From a virus, in IMG/VR virus record IMGVR_UViG_3300032246_001807, positions 1 through 21,340 of that record: a DNA stretch of 21,340 bases; one strand, 5' to 3'. Below, in pieces: positions 1-6,681 of the stretch; within the stretch, counting starts at the first letter, position 1, and each line of letters opens with the position of its first letter. Under the pieces are notes generated by a model. The model searched no databases, was not told the origin of the DNA, and worked only from the letters and a program-made list of their open reading frames with translations. The translations under genes were made by a program, and so were the position numbers.

Positions 1-1
1 A

Positions 2-667
2 GATGACTTCGCAGGATTTATGCATGATGAGGTTATGAAGGAAAGATTTGAATTACTAACAAACACAACTGCAGATTGGTCACCTAAAGATTTACAAACA
101 AAACATAAAGCTAGAGTTGAGGTTGCTCGTTCACTTGCTATTTTTTCTGCATTTGCAGAAGGTGTGGCATTATACTCATCATTTGCAGTTCTTTATAGTT
201 TCCAAATGAGAAACTTATTAAAAGGAATTGGACAACAAATGAAATGGAGTGTTAGAGATGAATCCCTACATTCAAAAATGGGTTGTCAATTATTCAGACA
301 TATGTGTGAGGAGTTTCCTGAATTATTGGAAGAAGCCAAAGCTGATATCTACAAAGCAGCACTAATCATTAGAGATTTGGAACATAAGTTTATTGATAAA
401 ATTTTTGAACAAGGTGATTTAGAGAATCTTAAAAAAGATGACTTAAAAGAATTTATTACAAAGAGAGTTAATGAGAAGTTAGCAGAATTAGGTTACAACC
501 CAATACCAGGAGGAGATGATTATTTTGAATTTAACGAAAAGAAAGCATCTGAATTAGATTGGTTTTATCATCTTACAGGAGGAGTTACACACACCGATTT
601 CTTCGCAATGAGACCAACGGATTATTCAAAAGCAGGAGAAGGTGAAAATTGGGATGATATATTTTAA
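2..667 (+). CDS. nrdB: Ribonucleoside-diphosphate reductase, small (R2) subunit, C-terminal part
   Basis: This is the C-terminal part of the class I ribonucleotide reductase R2 subunit. R2 carries the di-metal/tyrosyl radical cofactor used to reduce ribonucleotides to deoxyribonucleotides. The frame is open from the first bases of the window, so the start lies upstream; the ATG at 20 is internal. Counting from that Met, Glu47 (in AFAEG) and Glu81/His84 (in RDESLHS) have the same spacing as the E. coli R2 metal ligands E204, E238 and H241. About 150 N-terminal residues, including the radical tyrosine and the first ligands, are therefore outside the window. The tail ends in NWDDIF, an acidic/aromatic C-terminus of the kind that docks R2 on R1. 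nrdA follows after 9 nt, so the two are probably co-transcribed. The family call is firm; the metal and subclass cannot be decided from this part. Confidence 0.93.
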   Translation, partial: DDFAGFMHDEVMKERFELLTNTTADWSPKDLQTKHKARVEVARSLAIFSAFAEGVALYSSFAVLYSFQMRNLLKGIGQQMKWSVRDESLHSKMGCQLFRHMCEEFPELLEEAKADIYKAALIIRDLEHKFIDKIFEQGDLENLKKDDLKEFITKRVNEKLAELGYNPIPGGDDYFEFNEKKASELDWFYHLTGGVTHTDFFAMRPTDYSKAGEGENWDDIF

Positions 668-676
668 AAAAAGTTT

Positions 677-2458
677 ATGAAAAATTACGGAGAAGAAAAT
701 GGTTGGGAAATTGATGTTGATTTTCCTTCTTGGGGAAACAATGAGATATATGTAAAAACTATATCCAAAACATATTTACAGGCTGGAGAAAAACCAAAAG
801 ATGCATATTGGAGAGTTGCTACGGCAGTTGCTAAGAGATTGGAGAAACCACAATTAGCAACGAAATTTTTTGACTATATGTGGAAAGGTTGGCTATGTTT
901 AGCAACGCCTGTATTAGCAAATACCGGTACTGATAGAGGTTTACCTATATCTTGCTTCGGTATTGATGTGGGTGATAGTATATTTGAAATTGGTTCTAAA
1001 AACTTAGAATTAATGCTATTAGCAAAGCATGGTGGGGGTGTAGGTATCGGAATCAATATGATACGACCTGCAGGTACTAAAATCACAGGAAATGGTACAT
1101 CTGATGGGGTAGTTCCTTTTTGTAAAATCTATGATTCAACCATCCTTGCGACAAATCAGGGTTCAGTTCGTAGAGGAGCAGCATCGGTGAATATTAAAAT
1201 TGAACACAAAGATATTGAAGATTTTTTAGAGATTAGAGAACCCAAAGGTGATGTTAATCGTCAATCACTTAACTTACATCAATGTGTTGTAATTAGTGAT
1301 AGATTTATGAAGAAGTTAGAAGAAGGTGATAGTGAGGCTCGTAGAAAGTGGGGTAAAATATTACAAAAAAGAAAAGCAACTGGCGAACCATATATTATGT
1401 ACAAAGGAAATGTGAACAAAGCAAATCCTGAAATGTACAAAAAGAATGGTTTGAAAGTTCATATGACTAATATCTGCTCGGAGATTGTATTACATACCGA
1501 TGAGCAACATTCATTCGTTTGTTGCCTAAGTTCATTAAACTTAGCAAAATACGATGAGTGGAAAGACACTGATTTAGTTTATACAGCTACTATATTCTTA
1601 GATGGTGTATTGGAAGAATTTATCCAAAGAGCTAAGAATATGAAAGGGTTTGAGAATTCAGTTCGTTCAGCAGAAAGAGGTAGAGCATTGGGGTTAGGTG
1701 TATTGGGATGGCACACTTATTTACAACAAAAAGGATTACCATTTGAAGGATTACAAGCTCAATTTGAAACTCGTAAGATTTTCTCTCAATTAAAGATTGA
1801 ATCGGAAAGAGCAAGTAGAGATTTAGCAAACGAATATGGCGAACCACTATGGTGTAAGGAAAGTGGATTCCGTAATACTCACCTAAGAGCAGTAGCACCT
1901 ACGGTATCAAACTCTAAATTGAGTGGTAACGTAAGTAGTGGTATTGAACCTTGGGCGGCAAATGTATTTACCGAACAAACATCAAAAGGAACTTTCATTA
2001 GAAAGAATCCTGAATTAGAAAGAGTACTTCGTAAGATGGGCAAGAACACAAAAGAAGTATGGGATAAAATCCTTGCCGATGGTGGTTCGGTGCAAGACTT
2101 GGACTTTTTAGATGAATGGTGTTTTTCAGGTGATAAGTTAGTTGAATGCAAGGAAGTATCAATAGATGAAAGAGCACATAGATGTAGTTCAGTTAAGGAT
2201 GTATTTAAAACATTTAAAGAAATCAATCAGTTAGATTTGGTAAGACAAGCTGGTATAAGACAACAATATATAGACCAAGCAGTTTCCCTAAATTTGGCAT
2301 TTCCTGCAACGGCTGACCCTAAATGGATTAACCAAGTTCACTTAGAAGCTTGGAAGCAAGGAGTAAAAACTTTATATTATATGAGAACCGAATCAGTTTT
2401 ACGAGGTGATATTGCTGCAAAAGCTATGGACCCGGAGTGTGTAAGTTGTGAAGGATAA
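677..2458 (+). CDS. nrdA: Ribonucleoside-diphosphate reductase, large (R1) subunit, short form
   Basis: This is the catalytic subunit of class I ribonucleotide reductase (593 aa). It reduces NDPs using a thiyl radical generated through R2. Visible catalytic features are Cys93 (ISCFG), the NICSE motif at 265-269 (Asn, thiyl Cys267, Glu269), Cys282 (the other active-site Cys), the radical-transfer Tyr567-Tyr568 pair (TLYYMR) and a C-terminal CVSC pair (588-591) that would pass electrons from thioredoxin. Conserved R1 blocks GLGVLGW (about 339-345) and SGIEPWAAN (about 421-429) are present. E. coli R1 is about 760 residues. The shortfall is mostly N-terminal, and I see no ATP-cone, so the allosteric overall-activity site appears to be missing. 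The ATG at 677 lies 9 nt after nrdB, leaving no room for a cone upstream. The thioredoxin gene downstream is a plausible reductant. Confidence 0.95.
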   Translation: MKNYGEENGWEIDVDFPSWGNNEIYVKTISKTYLQAGEKPKDAYWRVATAVAKRLEKPQLATKFFDYMWKGWLCLATPVLANTGTDRGLPISCFGIDVGDSIFEIGSKNLELMLLAKHGGGVGIGINMIRPAGTKITGNGTSDGVVPFCKIYDSTILATNQGSVRRGAASVNIKIEHKDIEDFLEIREPKGDVNRQSLNLHQCVVISDRFMKKLEEGDSEARRKWGKILQKRKATGEPYIMYKGNVNKANPEMYKKNGLKVHMTNICSEIVLHTDEQHSFVCCLSSLNLAKYDEWKDTDLVYTATIFLDGVLEEFIQRAKNMKGFENSVRSAERGRALGLGVLGWHTYLQQKGLPFEGLQAQFETRKIFSQLKIESERASRDLANEYGEPLWCKESGFRNTHLRAVAPTVSNSKLSGNVSSGIEPWAANVFTEQTSKGTFIRKNPELERVLRKMGKNTKEVWDKILADGGSVQDLDFLDEWCFSGDKLVECKEVSIDERAHRCSSVKDVFKTFKEINQLDLVRQAGIRQQYIDQAVSLNLAFPATADPKWINQVHLEAWKQGVKTLYYMRTESVLRGDIAAKAMDPECVSCEG

Positions 2459-2470
2459 AAACAAAATAAA

Positions 2471-3196
2471 ATGGGCGATAATCAATCAATAAAACATAAA
2501 GAATTGACAGAAAAAATTAGAGAAGAAAAAACCGACAGTCCTAAAGGCCCTATTAAATTCCAATTACAATTAAATGAGGAACAAAAGGTAGCTAAGGAAA
2601 AGATTTTAAGTAACGCCATAACAATTCTAAGTGGTAAAGCGGGTAGTGGTAAAACACTATTAGCTTGTCAGGTTGCATTGGATATGTTATTTAAAAAGAC
2701 GGTAAACAAAATCATCATTACTCGTCCAACGGTAAGTAAAGAAGAAATTGGATTTTTACCGGGTGATTTGAGAGAGAAAATGGAGCCTTGGATGCAACCA
2801 ATTTATTCTAATTTTTATCAATTATATAACAAAGAAAAGATTGATAAGATTTTAGAAAGTGGACAAGTAGAAATTGTTCCGTTGGCATTTATGAGAGGTA
2901 GAACATTTTTAGATGCATTCATTATAGTAGATGAAGCACAAAATTGTACAAATGACCAAATGGAAATGATTACATCTCGTTTGGGATTAAGAAGTAAAAT
3001 GGTTGTGTGTGGCGATACACAACAAGTGGATTTAAAATATAGAGGAGATAGTGGATTTAAATTCTTATTATCAACTGCAAAGAAGATTAAGGATATGGAT
3101 TCGCAAACATTATTAACAAATCATAGACATCCGGTTGTAGACGCATTGTTGGATGCATATGATGAATTTAAAAACAAAACAAATGGTAACACTTAA
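2471..3196 (+). CDS. phoH: PhoH-like P-loop ATPase
   Basis: This 241-aa protein belongs to the PhoH family of P-loop ATPases, related to the N-terminal ATPase half of superfamily 1 helicases and common in marine and other large phages. The Walker A motif is GKAGSGKT at residues 55-62, and Walker B is IIVDEAQN at about 151-158. ITRPTVSKEEIGFLPGD (about 83-99) and VVCGDTQQVD (about 178-187) are further PhoH signatures. The length is typical of phage PhoH proteins without an extra RNA-binding domain. Its biochemical role in phages is not settled; RNA-related ATPase or helicase-like functions are usually proposed. It starts 12 nt after nrdA, and its 3' end overlaps the thioredoxin start, so it looks like part of one operon with the nucleotide genes. 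Confidence 0.92.
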   Translation: MGDNQSIKHKELTEKIREEKTDSPKGPIKFQLQLNEEQKVAKEKILSNAITILSGKAGSGKTLLACQVALDMLFKKTVNKIIITRPTVSKEEIGFLPGDLREKMEPWMQPIYSNFYQLYNKEKIDKILESGQVEIVPLAFMRGRTFLDAFIIVDEAQNCTNDQMEMITSRLGLRSKMVVCGDTQQVDLKYRGDSGFKFLLSTAKKIKDMDSQTLLTNHRHPVVDALLDAYDEFKNKTNGNT

Positions 3197-3446
3197 AAAA
3201 TTCTCCGCAGTATGGTGCGGACCTTGTAGAGCATTGGCTCCAGTTATTAACGAAGTAAAAACTCAGTTCTCAAATGTAAAATTTGAAGAATATGATGTGG
3301 ATACCGCTTATGATGAAGCAACAAAGTATGGTATCCGTTCAGTACCTACAATTATAATTGAAAAGAATGGTGTAGAGGTAGATAGATTTACCGGAGCATC
3401 TTCTAAATTAACTTATGTAAATGCACTTAACGAACATTTAAAGTAA
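3183..3446 (+). CDS. Small thioredoxin
   Basis: This is a short thioredoxin-fold disulfide reductase. The classical active site WCGPC is at residues 11-15 when translation starts at the ATG at 3183. The cis-proline motif SVPTI and a glycine in the last strand (DRFTGA) are also present. I chose 3183 over an earlier in-frame ATG at 3153 because the thioredoxin fold begins directly with the beta strand VTLKKFSA, and because 3183 overlaps phoH by only 14 nt rather than 44. At 87 aa it is shorter than E. coli thioredoxin (about 109) and lacks the first strand and helix, as many phage glutaredoxin/thioredoxin proteins do. Its position behind nrdB-nrdA-phoH suggests it reduces the C-terminal CxxC of the phage reductase. 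That role is inferred from context. Confidence 0.9.
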   Translation: MVTLKKFSAVWCGPCRALAPVINEVKTQFSNVKFEEYDVDTAYDEATKYGIRSVPTIIIEKNGVEVDRFTGASSKLTYVNALNEHLK

Positions 3447-3455
3447 AATAAATTT

Positions 3456-3686
3456 GTGATTATCAAAAAAATAGGTTATATTAGACGTATGTTAAGAGGC
3501 GAAGCGCATCCAATGCACAAATTGACTGAAGAGCAGATAATGCAAATCAGAGAACTATACCGAATTGGTCATAGGAATATTAATGTAATAGCTAGGAACT
3601 ATAAAGTTTCGCCTGCAAACATTAAAAAAATAGTTACTAACCAAACATGGACACATATGATAAAGTGGCCATACGAAAAAGTTTAA
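3456..3686 (+). CDS. Small helix-turn-helix protein
   Basis: This is a basic 76-aa protein. Its core, from HKLTEEQIMQIRELY to about residue 63, reads as a helix-turn-helix: an acidic first helix (LTEEQIMQIRELY), a turn, then IARNYKVSPANIKKIVTNQTW with the recognition helix. This pattern resembles the small DNA-binding domain often appended to phage HNH endonucleases (LTEEQV..IR, gVs...I..I..g.tW), but no nuclease domain is attached here. The start is uncertain. A GTG at 3456 gives 76 aa with a basic extension, and an ATG at 3489 gives 65 aa that still covers the helix-turn-helix. It could be a transcription factor or a remnant of a homing endonuclease. DNA binding is well supported by the pattern; the target is unknown. 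Confidence 0.68.
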   Translation: MIIKKIGYIRRMLRGEAHPMHKLTEEQIMQIRELYRIGHRNINVIARNYKVSPANIKKIVTNQTWTHMIKWPYEKV

Positions 3687-3689
3687 GTT

Positions 3690-3848
3690 ATGTCAAACGA
3701 AGAAATAATTGAAGAGCTTTTAGTAGAAGCTGCTGAGTATGGATTAAGAATAGAAGTTTTGGATACAGCAAGAAAATTGTTAAAAGAAAATCCAAAAATG
3801 GATAGGGTAATTGCATACGAAGAAGCTTATAATGAGTGGATAAAATAG
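3690..3848 (+). CDS. Small acidic protein of unknown function (52 aa)
   Basis: A short open frame runs from an ATG 3 nt after the helix-turn-helix gene to a TAG at 3846-3848, followed 4 nt later by the first Mom-like gene. It encodes 52 residues, beginning MSNEEIIEELLVEAAEYG and ending in YNEWIK. It is rich in Glu, Leu and Ala, and its heptad-like hydrophobic spacing predicts two helices, so it may form a helical hairpin or bind a partner. I do not recognise a family. It fills the gap exactly and uses the same AT-rich codons as its neighbours, which supports a real gene. Its placement between a DNA-binding protein and the modification genes could mean a regulatory or accessory role, but nothing in the sequence proves this. 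Confidence 0.66.
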   Translation: MSNEEIIEELLVEAAEYGLRIEVLDTARKLLKENPKMDRVIAYEEAYNEWIK

Positions 3849-3852
3849 TTAC

Positions 3853-4617
3853 ATGAAAGAATTAAATAAGTTATATTGTGATACTTCCAAATTAGTCGTA
3901 AGACAAGTAAACAAAAACATAGCAAAAGATATTATTGTCAATAACCATTATAGTGGTATATGGACTAAGGTATCTTATGCTATTGGTTTGTTTCATGTTT
4001 CAAATGATGAACACAAATTCTTTGGTGGAGTAAACGAAAAACTTATTGGAGTAGCTTGTTATGGTGACCCGGTTGGTAGGCACTCAGGTGCATCTATTAG
4101 CGAAACATTGGATAGAACGGAAGTTTTAGAACTTACTCGTTTATTCGTATTTGATGGGTATGGTAGTAACATTGAGAGTTGGTTTGTTGGCAAATCATTT
4201 GAATGGTTAAGGGAAAACGCACCACAAATAAAAGCATTGGTTTCATATTCAGACCCAAAAGCAGGTCATTTAGGAACTGTATATCAAGCAACTAATTGGG
4301 TATATCAAGGAAATAGAATTAGACCAAATGATAGTTGGAGTTTCAAATGGAGTGAAGATGATGAGTGGCATCATAGTAGAACATCATTTGTAAGATATGG
4401 TACTAATGACCCAAAAGCAATTCAAACAATGGTATCAATGCCATTTTGGATTAAAAAAGAACCGAGAAAACATCGTTATGTTTATATACTTTTGAGTGGT
4501 AGAGAAAAAAAGAAATTATTAAAATCTTTAAAATACCCATCGTTACCATATCCAAAAGCAAAAGAGGAATTTATTGAAGAAATACATAAATTAGAACCAA
4601 TTGAAAGTAGAAAATAA
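3853..4617 (+). CDS. Mom-like DNA modification protein, copy 1
   Basis: This 254-aa protein resembles the phage Mu Mom family, GNAT-fold enzymes that modify adenine in DNA and protect it from restriction. Visible family features are an early His-Tyr (NNHYSG, 31-36), a core strand LIGVACYGDPVG (64-75), the ELTRL segment (93-97), and the signature SYSDPKAGHLGTVYQATNW (131-149) followed by a Tyr-Gln-Gly. The C-terminal block KHRYVYILL (206-214) ends in PYPK (232-235), as in other Mom-like proteins. The downstream gene is a clear paralogue: over the 60 residues from LTRL to YQG, 38 are identical. The chemistry in this phage is unknown. N6-(methylcarbamoyl)adenine is the Mu product, and a different acyl group is possible. 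The family assignment is by motif recognition only. Confidence 0.82.
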   Translation: MKELNKLYCDTSKLVVRQVNKNIAKDIIVNNHYSGIWTKVSYAIGLFHVSNDEHKFFGGVNEKLIGVACYGDPVGRHSGASISETLDRTEVLELTRLFVFDGYGSNIESWFVGKSFEWLRENAPQIKALVSYSDPKAGHLGTVYQATNWVYQGNRIRPNDSWSFKWSEDDEWHHSRTSFVRYGTNDPKAIQTMVSMPFWIKKEPRKHRYVYILLSGREKKKLLKSLKYPSLPYPKAKEEFIEEIHKLEPIESRK

Positions 4618-5404
4618 GTTATATTGTGATACAAGTAAAGTATCAATTAGAGAAATCAATAGTAATGTAGCCAAAGAGATTATTGTTAAAAAACATTATA
4701 CTCACGCTTGGACTGCTTGTAGATACGCATTAGGTATATTTTATAAAACCGATACCGAAAATGTAATTGGTGATGATGAAATCTTAATTGGATGTATGGT
4801 CTATGGGTTTCCCGTAGGAGCAAGAGCATCTACATCTGTATGTGAAGGATTGACTAAAGATAATATTTTGGAATTGACTCGTTTATATTGTGATGATGGA
4901 TATGGTTCAAATATAGAATCATACGCATTAGGGCAATCATTCAAATGGTTTAGAGAGAATGATAAGAATATTAAAGTACTTATTTCATATGCAGATAATG
5001 GGCAAGAACATTTGGGTGGAATATATCAAGCAACCAATTGGATTTATCAGGGGTTAAATACTGATATTGCTTTAATGCCAAATTATGGTATTTCATTATC
5101 AGATAGCCCATTTAAATGGATTCATAGTAGAACTGTATTTACAAAATGGGGTAGTGGTAATTTAGAACATCTTCGTAGAGAAATTGGTAAAGATGGTTAT
5201 AAACAATTTTGGAGAAGAGAAGAGCCGCCAAAGCATCGATATATACAAATCATAGGAGCAGACAAAAAAGATAAAAAAGATTTAATTAAGAGGTTAAAGC
5301 ATGAAGTTAGACCTTATCCTAAAAATGCAAGAGAATATAATAAAGGAATAGAACTCCACACTACAATAGAACCGGATTCAGAAATATCGGTTAAATTTTG
5401 GTAA
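4601..5404 (+). CDS. Mom-like DNA modification protein, copy 2
   Basis: This 267-aa protein is the tandem paralogue of the preceding Mom-like gene and overlaps its 3' end by 17 nt. The start is TTG at 4601. It is supported because the first residues (KVENKLYCDTSK) line up with the start of copy 1 (KELNKLYCDTSK), whereas the next in-frame ATG would remove the conserved His-Tyr (32-33). Other family features are ELTRL (91-95), SYADNGQEHLGGIYQATNW (129-147), YQG (149-151) and KHRYIQIIGA ending in RPYPK (237-241). It has a longer C-terminal tail than copy 1. The tail ends in SVKFW, a Lys-Phe-Trp motif that recurs at the N-termini of three other proteins here. It is predicted to modify DNA, perhaps with another sequence specificity or as a hetero-oligomer with copy 1; that is inference. 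Confidence 0.8.
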   Translation: MKVENKLYCDTSKVSIREINSNVAKEIIVKKHYTHAWTACRYALGIFYKTDTENVIGDDEILIGCMVYGFPVGARASTSVCEGLTKDNILELTRLYCDDGYGSNIESYALGQSFKWFRENDKNIKVLISYADNGQEHLGGIYQATNWIYQGLNTDIALMPNYGISLSDSPFKWIHSRTVFTKWGSGNLEHLRREIGKDGYKQFWRREEPPKHRYIQIIGADKKDKKDLIKRLKHEVRPYPKNAREYNKGIELHTTIEPDSEISVKFW

Positions 5405-5428
5405 ATCAAATAATTTTTTGTATATTCG
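5397..5428 (+). promoter_or_regulatory. Bacteroidota-type promoter upstream of the DruA-like gene
   Basis: TTTG at 5397-5400 and TATATTCG at 5421-5428 are separated by 20 nt. They match the Bacteroidota housekeeping promoter (-33 TTTG, -7 TAnnTTTG) except for one T-to-C change in the -7 box. The start codon at 5454 lies 25 nt downstream of the -7 box. The -33 element is formed by the last codons (Phe-Trp) of the preceding Mom-like gene. It could drive the DruA-like protein, the glycosyltransferase and the DNA polymerase. Confidence 0.6.
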
Positions 5429-5453
5429 TATACGAAGCATAATAATAAGCAAT

Positions 5454-6680
5454 ATGAAATTTTGGGATACAGGCGAACAAACCAATACGGAGCAGTTCGA
5501 TTACGAAGTGATGAAGAAAAAATTCATCGAAAACTTAGATTATCTAAGAACAATGTCAGTTGAAGAACAAACACTTTATAAAAAGTGGATGGAATGGAAT
5601 GAAGATTTGGCAGGTAATATGAAAAAATTGCCAGTTTTACAATCTCACTATGATTCCCTATGGAAACCTACTGATATAATGAATAAAGAATTAACAATCG
5701 CTGAAATTGAAGCAATTGACCCGTATGTTGAAATAGTAGATGATAATCCAAAAGAATCAACCCGATGGACAGAAATTCGTAGATTGATTCATACAATGGA
5801 GTTTCAGGCTAATCCAGGTCGTAATGTTAAGTGTTATGTAAAAGATAGAACAACTGGTAAGATATTAGGACAAATTTGTTTAGGTTCAGATATTACATCA
5901 TTGGGAGTTAGAGATGCATATATTGGATGGCAGAAAGAGGATAAGTTTCAAAATGGTAAATTAAATTGTACCACAATTGCAACTACTATCGTATCAACCC
6001 AACCATTTGGATATAACTTTTTAGGTGGTAAATTAATCGCAGCATTAGCAACTTGTCCTGAGATTAGAGATTTTTGGAAAAAGAAATATGATAATCCGTT
6101 AGTTGGCGTTGGTACTACATCTTTGTATGGTGTACATTCACAATATAATGGTATTCCGCATTTCAAAACATTAGGAGAATCTAAAGGTAAGATTTCAACA
6201 AAGCCAGATGATAAGGTATATGACCCATGGCATCAATGGTTAAAAGAAAATCGTTCCGAATGGTATAAAACACATATTATGGATGAGAGAGAACGTAATG
6301 GTGCCAATATGGGATATGAAAGAAACGGGCCTGTAAGTGGAATCAAACAAAAGATTATTCAGGCAATTTTCAAAGAATTGGGAATCAAAGGAAACGCTTA
6401 CGACCACGGATTCCAAAGAGGTGTATATTTTGCAAAAATGTATGAGAATGGTAATGAATTCTTACAATCTAAAATTGAAGAGAAGGATTTAGTTCTTAAA
6501 GAGAAGTTTGCGAAAGGAAATGAGTACACTATTAAATGGTGGAAAGATAAAGCAATCAAACGATATACTACATTATATAATGATGGAAGGATTAAACCTG
6601 AAGTTTTATTTTATGTAAATGCAATAGGAATGACTTGGGAACAAATGAAGGATAATTATTTAAAAGAAGTGGGAAGATAG
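5454..6680 (+). CDS. DruA/DUF4338-like protein, probable DNA-modification enzyme
   Basis: This 408-aa protein has a central segment resembling the DUF4338/DruA family, known from the Druantia anti-phage system and from phages. ILGQICLGSD (137-146) is followed by RDAYIGW (153-159), NFLGGKLIAAL (188-198), and a block reading VGVGTTSLYG then QYNGI and a conserved GES (217-243). Layout and motifs parallel the Mom-like proteins just upstream (strand plus Gly, then a SY/TSLYG strand, then a YxA/YNG helix), so a shared GNAT-like core is possible but unproven. About 120 N-terminal residues and 150 basic C-terminal residues flank the domain. I chose the ATG at 5454 because an earlier ATG at 5418 lies inside the promoter, and because this start gives the MKFW N-terminus shared with the next gene. 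The reaction is unknown. Genomic context favours a role in DNA modification rather than an imported defence system. Confidence 0.66.
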   Translation: MKFWDTGEQTNTEQFDYEVMKKKFIENLDYLRTMSVEEQTLYKKWMEWNEDLAGNMKKLPVLQSHYDSLWKPTDIMNKELTIAEIEAIDPYVEIVDDNPKESTRWTEIRRLIHTMEFQANPGRNVKCYVKDRTTGKILGQICLGSDITSLGVRDAYIGWQKEDKFQNGKLNCTTIATTIVSTQPFGYNFLGGKLIAALATCPEIRDFWKKKYDNPLVGVGTTSLYGVHSQYNGIPHFKTLGESKGKISTKPDDKVYDPWHQWLKENRSEWYKTHIMDERERNGANMGYERNGPVSGIKQKIIQAIFKELGIKGNAYDHGFQRGVYFAKMYENGNEFLQSKIEEKDLVLKEKFAKGNEYTIKWWKDKAIKRYTTLYNDGRIKPEVLFYVNAIGMTWEQMKDNYLKEVGR

Positions 6681-6681
6681 T

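Noticed and set aside
3449-3456. TAAATTTG before the helix-turn-helix gene, a possible -7 promoter box.
   Set aside because: No TTTG at the expected 19-20 nt upstream, and the box overlaps the candidate GTG start. Such AT-rich octamers occur by chance here.
5454-6680. Druantia defence system suggested by the DruA-like protein.
   Set aside because: No DruE-like helicase or other Druantia components lie nearby; the neighbours are phage modification and replication genes.
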